A stretch of DNA of 64,000 bases, taken from positions 2,455,501 to 2,519,500 of the forward strand of contig NZ_CP015506.1 of the NCBI RefSeq assembly GCF_000294775.2, given 5' to 3'. Origin of the DNA: Cytobacillus oceanisediminis 2691. GTDB taxonomy: Bacteria; Bacillota; Bacilli; Bacillales; Cytobacillaceae. The notes beneath the pieces are model-generated. The model saw only the letters and a list, made by a program, of their open reading frames with translations. It had not been told where the DNA came from and did not search any database. Positions within the stretch are counted from its first letter, which is position 1. Each line of letters opens with the position of its first letter. Of this stretch, positions 50,686 through 60,319 are shown piece by piece. The position numbers were made by a program, and so were the translations under genes.

Positions 50686-50700
50686 GCCATTCTCTCTTTT
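50686..50700 (-). terminator. Proximal arm of the PBP terminator
   Basis: GCCATTCTCTCTTTT, four bases past the PBP gene's stop codon on the minus strand. Complementary over 15 bp to 49374-49388. Confidence 0.8.
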
Positions 50701-50703
50701 CTT

Positions 50704-52782
50704 TTAATTGCTGAATTGATCCCATTTGTCTTTCAGGTATCTGCCGAATTCCTCAAGTTCCTGCTTGCCTTCGCTCAATTTTTCCTTCCAAATGGGAAGA
50801 TCCTCCCTCAATTTGCCTTCAAATTTTTCCGCCTGTTCTTTAATGGTTTGTCCAATTTCCTCTGTTAATTCCTTTTTTTCCAGCTTTTCATTTATCGATT
50901 TAGTAGTAAATTCCTCTTCCTGCATATATGGCAGGCTTGATTCCATAATCGCTCTAAATACAGGTACTGCTGTTTCAGAGCTGCTTTTTGACAGATAATG
51001 TTCCCTGTCAGTCTGGTCATACCCCAGCCAAACGGCGCCAACCAAATTCGGCGTATAGCCAACAAACCACTGATCTTTCGTTCCGTTAATGTCTTTATAT
51101 GGGAGCTGGGTTGATCCCGTTTTTCCGGCAATTTGAACTCCTTCTATCTTTGTTGCGCTTCCTGTACCCGTTTCAACCACATTTAACAGCATGGAAGTCA
51201 TTTGATTCGATACTGTTTTTGTCGTAACCTTAACTGTTTCTTTGTCGCGTTCGGCAATGATGCTGCCTGTTGGGCCTACTATTTTCGTAATTAAATGGGC
51301 ATCCTGCCGCTTTCCGCCATTTGGAAATGCAGCATATGCTTCTGCCATCTTTAAGGGTGAGACGCCTTTTCTCATCCCGCCTAAGGCAATCCCTAAATAT
51401 TCATCTTCTTTTTCAAGCGGTATGCCGAACCTGTCAAGTGCATCCAGACCTTTATCAAGTCCAATTTCATTAAGGAGCCAAACCGCTGGGACATTGATAG
51501 AGTCTTCCACAGCTTTATACATGGACACTTCGCCCGCGTATTGTCCGGATGCATTAGCTGGTGTGTAATCTCCATATGTCACTTTTTCATCTTTAAGCAT
51601 GGATGTTGGTGAGTAGCCTTCTTCAAGTGCTGGTGTGTAGACAGCTAGTGGCTTAAGTGTTGATCCAGGCTGGGCCTTGATGTGTGTGGCCCTGTTGAAT
51701 CCTCTGAATACATGTTCACCTCTGCCTCCGACAAGCCCTCTGACACCCCCTGAAGCAGGATCAAGAAGGACAGCTCCACTCTGGACGATCTCTCCGTTCA
51801 TTCCTGGAGGGAAGATTGAGTCCTTTTCATAAACATTTTCCAGGCTTGATTGCAGATTTTGATCCATTTCCGTATATATTTTGTATCCTCTAGTAAAGAT
51901 TTCTTCCTGGGTTAATCCGTACTTATTTATAGCTTCATCCAGTACGGCATCAACATAGTAGGGGTATTTTCTTTCTTGCTTGCTTCGTGTCCCTTCCTTT
52001 AATTGGATCTTTTCATTTACAGCGTCCTTATACTCTTCGGCTGAAATCATCTTGTGCTCTTTCATCTTTCCAAGTACAACATTTCTTCTTTTCATTGCCC
52101 GTTCGTAATGATTGTAAGGATCGAGCGCAGAAGGCGATTGGAGCAGCCCTGCAAGCAGTGCGCTTTCGCTTATGCTCAGTTCCTTTGGGGTTTTGCTGAA
52201 ATATTTATTGGATGCTTGTTCGATTCCCCATGAACCGCTTCCGAAGTATACCTGATTTAAATACATTTGCAGGATTTCATCTTTTTTATAATTTTTTTCG
52301 ATTTCTACGGCCAGAAACAGCTCTTCAGCTTTTCGCTTATACGTCTGTTCAGGGGAAAGCAAAGCATTTTTGGCCAGCTGCTGAGTAATCGTACTTCCCC
52401 CGCCCGTTATGCCACCAGCAAATAAATTGCCAAAAAAGGCTCTGGCAATTCCTTTAATATCAAATCCGTTATGCTTATAAAAGCGTTCATCTTCAATCGC
52501 AATTACGGCATTGCCTACATGATCCGGCAATTCTTCAATATTTGCACCCTCTGCCCTATTCTCGGCAAGTCCTGCAGCAGCATCGCCATCTTTATCGTAA
52601 ATAACAGTTGACTGCCTTAAACCTTCTTTTAAGGTCTCCACGTTTGCTGTAGCTGCCAGAAATGCAAAAAATAGAATGGTTAAAAGTATTATTGTTAGTG
52701 TTAAAAGAAGCAGGATTTGTGTCAGGTGTTTTTTTCGCCAAAACCCAGCAAAAACTTCTTTGAAACGCTGAAATTTTTCCAT
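50704..52782 (-). CDS. Class A penicillin-binding protein (1A family)
   Basis: Bifunctional peptidoglycan synthase, 692 residues. Short cytosolic N-terminus, one transmembrane helix (about 23-45), glycosyltransferase 51 domain (EDERFYKHNGFD and GGSTITQQLAKN) and transpeptidase domain with STLK (QPGSTLKPLAVY), SxN (SINVPA) and KTGST motifs. A Lys/Glu-rich helical tail of about 60 residues follows. PbpF-like by size. Its terminator has been split by the insertion sequence, so read-through into the IS is possible. Confidence 0.92.
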   Translation of the reverse strand: MEKFQRFKEVFAGFWRKKHLTQILLLLTLTIILLTILFFAFLAATANVETLKEGLRQSTVIYDKDGDAAAGLAENRAEGANIEELPDHVGNAVIAIEDERFYKHNGFDIKGIARAFFGNLFAGGITGGGSTITQQLAKNALLSPEQTYKRKAEELFLAVEIEKNYKKDEILQMYLNQVYFGSGSWGIEQASNKYFSKTPKELSISESALLAGLLQSPSALDPYNHYERAMKRRNVVLGKMKEHKMISAEEYKDAVNEKIQLKEGTRSKQERKYPYYVDAVLDEAINKYGLTQEEIFTRGYKIYTEMDQNLQSSLENVYEKDSIFPPGMNGEIVQSGAVLLDPASGGVRGLVGGRGEHVFRGFNRATHIKAQPGSTLKPLAVYTPALEEGYSPTSMLKDEKVTYGDYTPANASGQYAGEVSMYKAVEDSINVPAVWLLNEIGLDKGLDALDRFGIPLEKEDEYLGIALGGMRKGVSPLKMAEAYAAFPNGGKRQDAHLITKIVGPTGSIIAERDKETVKVTTKTVSNQMTSMLLNVVETGTGSATKIEGVQIAGKTGSTQLPYKDINGTKDQWFVGYTPNLVGAVWLGYDQTDREHYLSKSSSETAVPVFRAIMESSLPYMQEEEFTTKSINEKLEKKELTEEIGQTIKEQAEKFEGKLREDLPIWKEKLSEGKQELEEFGRYLKDKWDQFSN

Positions 52783-52913
52783 GATGACTCCTTCTCTATT
52801 CTTTAAGTTCCATTATTATATCCCCTTATTATATATTAAACGAACAAACTCCATAAAAAGTTTCAACTTCAAAAGGAAGGGACGAACACTTTTGTTCATC
52901 CCTAAACACTATT

Positions 52914-53888
52914 CTATTCACTTTTCGTGTCCAGTGGTGTAATCTTTGCCTCGATTTCCTCCCGGCTGTCTTCAATATATGGGGGTAGTGCCAGCTTTTC
53001 TCCCAATTGCTCGAAAGGTTCATCTGCTTCGAATCCAGGTCCGTCTGTTGCCAGTTCAAAAAGAATACCGTTTGGTTCCCGGAAATATAAAGATTTGAAA
53101 TAATACCTCTCCACAAAACCGGAGCTTGCAATCCGTAATTCTTTCAGTTTTCGTACCCAGTTTCTTAATTCATCTTCATTTTCCACCCGAAAAGCAACAT
53201 GGTGGACACTTCCGCGGCCTGGACGCTGCTTGGGCAAGTCATGGCTTTCTTTAATATGAATTTCTGCCCCGTTTCCTCCTTCACCGGTTTCAAATACAAC
53301 TACAGTATCTTCATCCAAAGAATATTCTCCTATTCTCCGATATTCCATTACTTCTGTAAGCAGATTTGCGGTGGGTCCGAGTTCAGAGACGGTGAGCATT
53401 ACGGGTCCAAGCCCGATTATACCGTGGTTTGGAGGAACGGCAGCTCGATCCCATGGCTTCCCGCCTTTTACTCCTTTATTATTTTGATCGGAAATCAGGG
53501 CCAAACGCTGCCCTTCGAAATCTTCAAAGAACAGCATCTTCTTTCCGTTTGCTTCTCTTATTTCTCCATGTAAAACTTCTTGTTCTGATAGTCTCTTTTT
53601 CCAATAAAGAAGCGATTCATCAGATGGCACACGCAGAAATGTACAAGTTATACTGTCCGTCCCCCTGTAAGTGCGGCCAGCATTTTTGATTTCAAAAAAC
53701 GTTAAGTCAGTGCCAGGGTTACCCCTTTCATCCGCATAAAATAAATGATACATCGTGGTATCATCCTGGTTTACTGTCTTCTTAACAAGCCGCATTCCAA
53801 GGATTCTGGTGAAAAATTCATAGTTCTTCTGAGCATTGGCTGTTATGGCAGAGACATGATGCTGGCCTTTTAATGGTTTCATATTCAT
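52914..53888 (-). CDS. Ring-cleaving dioxygenase (MhqO-like glyoxalase fold)
   Basis: 324-residue extradiol-type dioxygenase of two VOC repeats. First His in GQHHVSAIT, second His in SVHHVAFRV, Glu in GILFELATD: the 2-His-1-Glu iron site. A sequence of this type (MhqA/MhqO, YdfO) opens hydroquinone rings; the B. subtilis members belong to the MhqR quinone-stress regulon. Start ATG at 53888 or 53882. The natural substrate is not known here. Confidence 0.87.
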   Translation of the reverse strand: MNMKPLKGQHHVSAITANAQKNYEFFTRILGMRLVKKTVNQDDTTMYHLFYADERGNPGTDLTFFEIKNAGRTYRGTDSITCTFLRVPSDESLLYWKKRLSEQEVLHGEIREANGKKMLFFEDFEGQRLALISDQNNKGVKGGKPWDRAAVPPNHGIIGLGPVMLTVSELGPTANLLTEVMEYRRIGEYSLDEDTVVVFETGEGGNGAEIHIKESHDLPKQRPGRGSVHHVAFRVENEDELRNWVRKLKELRIASSGFVERYYFKSLYFREPNGILFELATDGPGFEADEPFEQLGEKLALPPYIEDSREEIEAKITPLDTKSE

Positions 53889-53971
53889 ATGATCACAACC
53901 CTAATCAATGTATTTTAGGTATATTTTGATTGAACAATGAAAGGAATGCAACGGAAGAGCACAAAAAACTC

Positions 53972-54000
53972 TTGTTTCTTTTATAGAATAATGCTATATT
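53972..54000 (+). promoter_or_regulatory. Promoter of the candidate small RNA
   Basis: TTGTTT (53972-53977), 17 bases, TATATT (53995-54000), with a TGC before it (extended -10, 53992-53994). Confidence 0.55.
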
Positions 54001-54006
54001 AGTAAA

Positions 54007-54121
54007 GCGATGAGCTAATTGCATAAGACGACTGACAAGCCTAACTGGCAATGCACTATGTGGAGTGCAGTCGGGTCGCCGCAATACGTATAAAAAGACG
54101 CCTCTCTGGGGCGTCTTTTTT
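54007..54121 (+). ncRNA. Candidate structured small RNA, about 115 nt
   Basis: The span between the promoter at 53972 and a strong terminator at 54092-54121 holds no open reading frame. It folds: ATTGC (54018-54022) with GCAAT (54081-54085), GAC with GTC, GACTG (54030-54034) with CAGTC (54068-54072); inside are two hairpins, GCC-TAACT-GGC and CACT-ATGTGG-AGTG, forming a three-way junction. No gene follows on this strand, so a riboswitch is unlikely. I do not recognise the family. Structure is seen; expression is inferred. Confidence 0.45.
54092..54121. terminator. Terminator, both strands
   Basis: AAAAAGACGCC-TCTCTG-GGGCGTCTTTTT. Serves the helicase gene on the minus strand and the candidate RNA on the plus strand. 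Confidence 0.88.
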
Positions 54122-56357
54122 ATTTTAATTGAGATGTAAGATACGAGCATACAGCTGTTGATTGAAGCCTTGCAGCTACATATGGGGGCCGTGCGCTTTT
54201 ATGGCTCTCTGCCGGCATGCCCAGCCACAAAATATGTCCGTCAATTATGACGCAGGGAAATGGAATGCCGTTTGGCAATATTTCATCAGGAGCAGCGGAA
54301 GGGATAGAATGCTCGGCAAGCATGGTAAGCTTCGTTTGCGGAGGCCTCCCTGAAAGTGCCTGACCCCACTCATTCCCCAGTTCCTTGCCATCAGGCAGGG
54401 AAATAATAATCTCCTTTTTAGCTTTAGAAATATCCTCAAACACTTTTTCCAGCTTTCTTGCATGCAGCCATTGGAGGCGTGGATGCTGATTTTTGATCCA
54501 TCTGCCAATCTGATCAGGATGAATGGCCTGTCCATTGTGCAGCTGGTGGTCTGCCAGCTTCCGCCACGTTTTGTTTTTAAATACGTTGTTGTGTATAAAT
54601 TCCAAATCGCAAATATGAATAAATTTCCCCTTGGTTCTAGTTATGGCAACATTCAATAATCTTTCGCTTTCTTTCCCGATTAATAGCATTCCAGCTCTCT
54701 CATGGGTCGGAGCATCTACAGAGTCAAAAATCATGACATCCCGTTCACTTCCCTGAAAACGGTGAACTGTTGCAGCGATAATATCAGCTGCAGACCTTTC
54801 CTGCTCGTATAGCTCACCCAGAAGCTGTTCCATTAATAATGCCTGTGCCCGATACGGGGTGACATAACCTATGGACCTGCTTCCTCCTGTATAAGCTTCA
54901 TGTATTAACTGAAATCCCAGCAAAAGATCCCATAAATTGATTCTTGAATTCGAACTGCCATCTTTCATGCCATATTCACCTGATCCGGCTGTATTGAGCA
55001 GGATCGAGGCTTTGGCGGGAAAAGGCGTGCAGGCAGCGATATCAGCTCTTGCAGCCAAAACATCCGGATGGTCACCAACAAGAGAATGATAGATATGTTT
55101 ATTCGAAAATGCTGAAATGTCCGGGTGCATACGGCGCTGCTCTTTTAATAGAAAAAGGTGCGGATGCAAGTGTCCATCCTTAACTGCGTCTGACACGCCA
55201 GAGTGATGAAAGATATCCTCCCTTAGCCATTTTTCGGACAATTTATGTCTTGATGCAGCAATAGGAGGAAGCTGTTTGAAATCCCCGCAAATGATGACTC
55301 TTTTGCCAAGTGAAGCTGCAAAGGCAGCCTGTGGAACATAAGCCATGCTGGCTTCATCGATGATGACTAAATCAAAATTTTTCTCGTAAATTGACGGATC
55401 ACTTGCGGCTTTTGCCAGTGTTGTTCCAATAATAGAAGCATTTTTTACAAACTCTATTTCTTTTTGCCTGATCTTTTCAAGTACTCCAGATAGCTTCTTT
55501 TCTATTTCAATAAGATGGTCGGAATCTCTCTTGCTGAAGGATCGGGATAAATCCTGTTTAAGCAGGCGGCGTTCCTCAAATAGAGCAGCTTTTTGCTCCG
55601 AGAGATTTGTATGCTGCTTATTTAAAAGATATTCGGCTGTTAATGAATGATGATCGAATAGTGCTGGACCGACTTGTGACCCGTAACGAAGCAGATCTCC
55701 ATCAGGAATTTTTCGTTTGCATGATGCAAAGGATGAAATTTCTGCCATTAGGACATCTATTGCCTGATTTGAGTGGGCCAGAATGAGAACACTTTGTCCT
55801 TTAAAGTATTTGTTAGCGGCCACACGTGCCAGTGTATAGGTTTTTCCTGTGCCTGGCGGTCCCCAGACATAAGTGGCTGGATTGTACTTAGAACGCAAAA
55901 TCAATTCATGGGCACCAGTCTTTACCTTATCGGCAGGGTGCTTTGGTGGCATGGAAGGATTCATCAATTTTTTTATCCTATTTCTTTTTCTTTTACTGTC
56001 TTTTATGTCCTCTAAGCGCTGAAAAAGCTGATCCAATAGCTCCCAGGGATCATGAAGCAAATATGCTTCCGATAGCTCGATTCCAATATCCTCTTCTAAT
56101 GCCACTATGACATTATTTCCTTCCGCAGATAGGACTCTTCCTTCCACTCTCTTTCTTCCCCATTCGATTTTTATGGACGATCCAGTTGGAATTTTAATGG
56201 CAGAAAGTGTATCAAAAAAATAGGTATATGCATCTGATTTTGAAAGCTGCCGTCCATTTATTATTAAGTAGCGGGAACTCCCATATTTTTTTAAATGTAA
56301 GATCTCAGCCTGGATGGCTTTTTGCCACTCTCTTATAAAGCCAAGTGTTGATGTCAT
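54120..56357 (-). CDS. Superfamily 1 helicase (DNA2/NAM7/UPF1-like)
   Basis: 745-residue ATP-dependent helicase. Walker A GPPGTGKT (WGPPGTGKTYTLARVAA), Walker B VIIDEASMA, then GDFKQLPP, YVTPYRAQALLMEQL, HRFQGSERDVMI and VAITRTKGK in the second RecA domain. A small N-terminal OB-like or beta domain precedes and a C-terminal region that contains a phospholipase D-like beginning (ARKLEKVFEDISKAKKEIIIS) follows, which could be a degenerate PLDc domain. ATG at 56357, seven bases after AAAGGAAG. Confidence 0.85.
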   Translation of the reverse strand: MTSTLGFIREWQKAIQAEILHLKKYGSSRYLIINGRQLSKSDAYTYFFDTLSAIKIPTGSSIKIEWGRKRVEGRVLSAEGNNVIVALEEDIGIELSEAYLLHDPWELLDQLFQRLEDIKDSKRKRNRIKKLMNPSMPPKHPADKVKTGAHELILRSKYNPATYVWGPPGTGKTYTLARVAANKYFKGQSVLILAHSNQAIDVLMAEISSFASCKRKIPDGDLLRYGSQVGPALFDHHSLTAEYLLNKQHTNLSEQKAALFEERRLLKQDLSRSFSKRDSDHLIEIEKKLSGVLEKIRQKEIEFVKNASIIGTTLAKAASDPSIYEKNFDLVIIDEASMAYVPQAAFAASLGKRVIICGDFKQLPPIAASRHKLSEKWLREDIFHHSGVSDAVKDGHLHPHLFLLKEQRRMHPDISAFSNKHIYHSLVGDHPDVLAARADIAACTPFPAKASILLNTAGSGEYGMKDGSSNSRINLWDLLLGFQLIHEAYTGGSRSIGYVTPYRAQALLMEQLLGELYEQERSAADIIAATVHRFQGSERDVMIFDSVDAPTHERAGMLLIGKESERLLNVAITRTKGKFIHICDLEFIHNNVFKNKTWRKLADHQLHNGQAIHPDQIGRWIKNQHPRLQWLHARKLEKVFEDISKAKKEIIISLPDGKELGNEWGQALSGRPPQTKLTMLAEHSIPSAAPDEILPNGIPFPCVIIDGHILWLGMPAESHKSARPPYVAARLQSTAVCSYLTSQLK

Positions 56358-56537
56358 TTTGTATCTTCCTTTGTTCACTATGGTATTCAATTAGACTAAT
56401 ATATCATTTACTTGGCGATATGCAAAAAAAAATAATGGAACCTGAATGATTCCATTAACATCAATAGGGTTAATTCCACAAAAGTATGAGATAATGTGTT
56501 AATAACACTTTATATGTGTAAAGAAAGAGGGATCAGT

Positions 56538-56711
56538 GTGAAGCGCAGAAATAAGTTTGAGCATAATGATATTGTTATTCTGATTGACACGGGAGAGAAA
56601 GTTACGATCAACAAAACCTGTTATGTGGCGAAAATGAAGAAATACACATATACGATTAAAGAAAAACCAAAAATGTTTTATTTTGAAGAAGAAATGAAGG
56701 AGCTTCTTTAA
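56538..56711 (+). CDS. Small basic hypothetical protein
   Basis: 57 residues, basic, mostly beta: KRRNKFEHNDIVILIDTGEK, then VTINKTCYVAKMKKYTYTIK. The pattern looks like a small SH3-like or barrel fold. GTG at 56538, ten bases after GAGG. Divergent from the helicase gene and convergent with sleL. Not recognised. Confidence 0.6.
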   Translation: MKRRNKFEHNDIVILIDTGEKVTINKTCYVAKMKKYTYTIKEKPKMFYFEEEMKELL

Positions 56712-56717
56712 AAAGGG

Positions 56718-57980
56718 CTATAGAATAGTAAAATTTTTATCCGCAAATGCCCAGTTCTGAGGAAATCGCAAGCTTAATTGCCAGTATGTCATCCCTAAAA
56801 GATTATACTGGTCAATTAATTTATATTTTTCAGTAATGCTGCGGATATCTTCAAACCAGACCACATGTTCTTCTTCTCCGTTCCAATATCGGAACCATGG
56901 GGATGCTGCATAAGCATCGAATTGAATAACTGCTCCTCTGCTTAATGCTAAATTCTGAATGGCTTGCATGGAAAATGAGCGGGTTAGATTATCCGCAGTT
57001 CTCCAGTCATATCCATATAACGGCAAAGCTATTTGCAGTTTTTTCGGGTCAATCTGGGTGATCGAATATTGAATGACTTCTTCAACCCACCATAGTGGAG
57101 CGACGGGATTAGGAGGACCAGTGGGATAACCATAGTCCATGGTCATGACTGCAACAATATCGGCGCCCTCCCCAATTGCTTTATAATCATATGCCCCTAT
57201 TATCCGGTTTGCCGGGAGATCTTCTGTCTTAGCATGTACATTGACATGAAGCACTTTTGGACCTAAGGCATTTTTTAATTCTCTAATGAATGAATTGAAA
57301 TCCTGGCGCCTTGGCGGCGGGATAAATTCAAAATCCAGGCTGATGCCTCCATAACCTTTTTGAGTGACAAAATTCATCAGGCTTAAGATTAAGTTCCTCC
57401 TATTTGCCGGACTTTCAAGCACCCCGCCAATCAGTTCTGCATTAAATTCACCTTGTGCAAGATTTCTGATCATCAGCAGCGGAATGACATCCAGCCGGCG
57501 GCTTTCTGCCAATATGGCTGAATCGTCAAGTTCAATATATGCGTAACCTTCCCTTGTTAAAGAATAGGCAGAAATGGCGATGTAGGTTAAGTTCTTTGCT
57601 GTTTCCCTGAAAGCGGGTAAAAAAGTATCAGGAGAATACGGGACTATGAACCCTAATGTTTTCATGACTAATCTGCTTGGTGATGGAATATTTAACTTCT
57701 GCCCGATATATAGACCCTCCGGCCTTATTTCCGGGTTTGCTGACAGGATAAGATTAATTGTAGTTTGAAAACGCTGGGAAATGCTCCATAATGTATCTCC
57801 CGGCTTTACCAGATAAGACCTGATAACTGGTCCGCTTTCAGGAATGTACAGCGCTAAACCAGGGATGATACCAGGTCCGTTCTCAAGGCCATTAGCCGTT
57901 CTTATATCCAGGGTAGGAACATTATACTTTTGAGAAATGGCCCAAAGGCTATCGCCTGCCTGAACGATATGAATCCCCAT
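56718..57980 (-). CDS. sleL: Spore cortex-lytic glucosaminidase SleL (YaaH)
   Basis: 420-residue enzyme acting on cortex peptidoglycan at germination. Two LysM domains (about 1-47 and 53-98) with the motifs VQAGDSLWAISQKYNVP and VKPGDTLWSISQRFQTT, then a GH18 catalytic domain with GGISLDFEFIPP (catalytic Glu) and a C-terminal WQLSLRFPQNW block. No classical signal peptide, as in SleL, which is placed in the spore by the mother cell. Start ATG at 57980 behind AAGAGGTGC. Confidence 0.93.
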   Translation of the reverse strand: MGIHIVQAGDSLWAISQKYNVPTLDIRTANGLENGPGIIPGLALYIPESGPVIRSYLVKPGDTLWSISQRFQTTINLILSANPEIRPEGLYIGQKLNIPSPSRLVMKTLGFIVPYSPDTFLPAFRETAKNLTYIAISAYSLTREGYAYIELDDSAILAESRRLDVIPLLMIRNLAQGEFNAELIGGVLESPANRRNLILSLMNFVTQKGYGGISLDFEFIPPPRRQDFNSFIRELKNALGPKVLHVNVHAKTEDLPANRIIGAYDYKAIGEGADIVAVMTMDYGYPTGPPNPVAPLWWVEEVIQYSITQIDPKKLQIALPLYGYDWRTADNLTRSFSMQAIQNLALSRGAVIQFDAYAASPWFRYWNGEEEHVVWFEDIRSITEKYKLIDQYNLLGMTYWQLSLRFPQNWAFADKNFTIL

Positions 57981-58149
57981 GATGCACCTCTTTTCACCTG
58001 CTTTTAATCAGTTTATGGGGGAGTCAAGCCTGATTAGTACCAACAGAGAAATACAGTCAATTGTAAAATTTTAAAAGATTTTTATTAGGGGAGTGATTCG
58101 GTGCTGGCTGAAGGGTGAACGAGTTATTTCTTTTTCTGCTGATGACAAA

Positions 58150-58186
58150 AACAAGTGGCTTCAAGAATTCTTGATAGCCACTTGTT
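58150..58186 (-). terminator. Terminator of the acidic-protein gene
   Basis: AACAAGTGGCT/AGCCACTTGTT, then TTTTTG on the minus strand. Confidence 0.85.
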
Positions 58187-58203
58187 CATTTCGGTATGAA
58201 TAA

Positions 58204-58890
58204 TTACTGATAATCAGCCTCATGCCCGCTCAGGGAATCCATGTGGCTGGCGATCATGGCAATGATTGTGCTTGCCTCTTCTTTGCTGAAGATAAAGTGA
58301 TCTTCATCTTTGATCATTTCTTCGTCATCTGTCCAAATGCGGTTAACCCTGCGAAGGACTCCATCACCGGTTTCCTGGACCACTCCAAACTGATAGGATA
58401 CCTCCACTTCGTCTTCCTTGAAAAAGGCAGTTACTTCAGGAGTTTCCCACTCTACATCTACTTCTTCAAAGATATCATCTTCGCCATCAAGGTCATATTC
58501 GTCGTCAATGTCGAAATCTTCCTCTTCTGAAACATATATTTCTTCATCATCTTCAAATGCAAAATGATCTTCATCCTCGCCATTCATATAATCGTGAAGG
58601 CTTTCGTGGACTGTATCGATTATGTCTTCAATATCAAAAAGCATGGTTTTAGAAGTATGTCCCAGCTCAAAATCAAAGTCTTCTACATAGAATTCTTCAT
58701 TATGCGGATCAAAGAATAGAGTGCAAAAATACTCTCTGTCATTATCACTGGTTTCAATAAAAAACTCCATTCTGGGATGCTTGGCACCCCGGTCAATCGA
58801 CATATGGCCAATCTGATCATATTTACTGCAAATCGATTCAAGATGGTCCTGCAACTCACCGCTTACCCTGTCAAACCATTCAAGTGACAT
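58204..58890 (-). CDS. Highly acidic hypothetical protein
   Basis: 228 residues, not recognised. The N-terminal part (to about 95) is a folded-looking domain with FYVEDFDFELGHTSKTMLFDIE. A central stretch of about 45 residues is almost entirely Asp/Glu with aromatic residues (EDDEEIYVSEEEDFDIDDEY, then DLDGEDD), and the C-terminal part (VSYQFGVVQETGDGVLRRVNR) is a further domain. Start ATG at 58890 behind AAGGGA. Cytosolic; function unknown. Confidence 0.7.
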   Translation of the reverse strand: MSLEWFDRVSGELQDHLESICSKYDQIGHMSIDRGAKHPRMEFFIETSDNDREYFCTLFFDPHNEEFYVEDFDFELGHTSKTMLFDIEDIIDTVHESLHDYMNGEDEDHFAFEDDEEIYVSEEEDFDIDDEYDLDGEDDIFEEVDVEWETPEVTAFFKEDEVEVSYQFGVVQETGDGVLRRVNRIWTDDEEMIKDEDHFIFSKEEASTIIAMIASHMDSLSGHEADYQ

Positions 58891-59008
58891 ACTGCATCCC
58901 TTCCTCTCAAGGTTTTTCTCACACCTATTTTGCCCATTCGCAATTTTTTAAGTATGGGATTAATAACCATCAGCATTGGCTGAGGGTTCTCACTTGACAA
59001 ACAAAATA

Positions 59009-59031
59009 GGCACCCAAACCATTTGGGTGCC
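59009..59031 (-). terminator. Terminator of the first TerD gene
   Basis: GGCACCCAAA-CCA-TTTGGGTGCC, then ATTTTGTTT on the minus strand. Confidence 0.85.
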
Positions 59032-59042
59032 ATGAAGGAAAA

Positions 59043-59621
59043 TTAAACCTGCAGTCCATAGTTGCGGCAAAGAGCTGCCAAGCCGCCTGAGAAGCCGCTG
59101 CCAATGGCATTGAACTTCCAGTCATTCCCGTGGCGGTATAATTCACAGAAAACGACTGCTGTTTCAATTGAAAAATCTTCTCCTAGATCAAAACGCAGCA
59201 GCTCCTGATTATTGGATTCATCCACTAATCTTACGAATGCATTGGAAACCTGGCCGAAATTTTGCTGCCTTAATTCTGCATCATGAATAGTTACAGTTAT
59301 GCCAATACGATGAACATGTGAAGGTATTTTGGTAAAGTCGACAACAAGCTGCTCATCGTCTCCGTCTCCTTCACCTGTACGATTGTCTCCTGTATGTATA
59401 ACTGCTCCGCTTGGATGCTGCAGATTATTATAGAAAATAAAATCATGGTCATTTACACATTTACTGGTTTCATCTGCAAGAAATGCAGATGCGTCAAGGT
59501 CAAAATCATGACCGCCGCTATATTTGTTCGTGTCCCAGCCCAGCCCGATAATGGCTCGAGTCAGGCCAGGATTTGTTTTAGTCAGATCAATTCTTTGACC
59601 TTTTGATAATTGTATACCCAA
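59043..59621 (-). CDS. TerD-family stress protein, downstream copy
   Basis: 192-residue TerD domain protein (YceD/YceC or GSP16U type), a calcium-binding stress protein linked to tellurite and general stress. [19 protein letters not shown] start, then [35 protein letters not shown], which is the double Asp-rich Ca site, and [19 protein letters not shown] at 59621 eight bases after GGAG is preferred to the ATG at 59630. Tandem with the next gene. Confidence 0.88.
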   Translation of the reverse strand: MGIQLSKGQRIDLTKTNPGLTRAIIGLGWDTNKYSGGHDFDLDASAFLADETSKCVNDHDFIFYNNLQHPSGAVIHTGDNRTGEGDGDDEQLVVDFTKIPSHVHRIGITVTIHDAELRQQNFGQVSNAFVRLVDESNNQELLRFDLGEDFSIETAVVFCELYRHGNDWKFNAIGSGFSGGLAALCRNYGLQV

Positions 59622-59737
59622 GATAATCACTCCTTCATAACACAGGTCCTTTTTTTAGGCAGGTCATCAATATGAGGGGAATACACCCTAAAGAGAAAGC
59701 CAGGGAAAAGCTGCTGCTCTGCCTGGAATAATGGAAG

Positions 59738-60319
59738 TTAACCTACCTGCAAACCGAAGTCTGTCGCAATACGGGCAAGTCCTCCCTGATAGCCTGAACC
59801 CACGGCAGAAAATTTCCATTCGCCATTATGACGGTATAATTCTCCTACAACAATGGCAGTTTCAATGGAGAAATCTTCTCCTAAATCATAACGGATTAAT
59901 TCTTCATTTGTTTCTTCATTAATGATTCTTACAAATGCATTTGAGACCTGACCAAAGTTTTGACCGCGGCCTTCCCCATCATGGATCGTAATGACAAAAG
60001 AAATCTTCTCAATGGAGGCAGGAACAGCACTAAGGTTAACTTTAACCTGCTCGTCATCGCCATCGCCCTCACCTGTTCTGTTATCACCTGTATGCAGGAC
60101 TGAGCCATCGCCGCCTTCAAGCTGGTTGTAGAAAATAAAATCTTTATCAGATGCACACTTGCCATTTGCATCTAATAAAAACACACTGGCATCGAGGTCG
60201 AAATCCAAGCCACCATCATATTTATTCGTATCCCAGCCGAGTCCTACTATTACTTTAGACAACCCGGGGTTAGTTTTTGTTAAATCAATTTTTTGCCCTT
60301 TCGATAAAGAAATACCCAT
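59738..60319 (-). CDS. TerD-family stress protein, upstream copy
   Basis: 193-residue paralogue of the preceding, with the same blocks ([54 protein letters not shown]). ATG at 60319 behind AAGGATGGA. It is first in the pair; 116 bases lie between the two, with a second ribosome site, so one transcript is plausible. In B. subtilis the yceC/yceD pair is followed by yceE-yceI; here no tellurite genes follow. Confidence 0.88.
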   Translation of the reverse strand: MGISLSKGQKIDLTKTNPGLSKVIVGLGWDTNKYDGGLDFDLDASVFLLDANGKCASDKDFIFYNQLEGGDGSVLHTGDNRTGEGDGDDEQVKVNLSAVPASIEKISFVITIHDGEGRGQNFGQVSNAFVRIINEETNEELIRYDLGEDFSIETAIVVGELYRHNGEWKFSAVGSGYQGGLARIATDFGLQVG

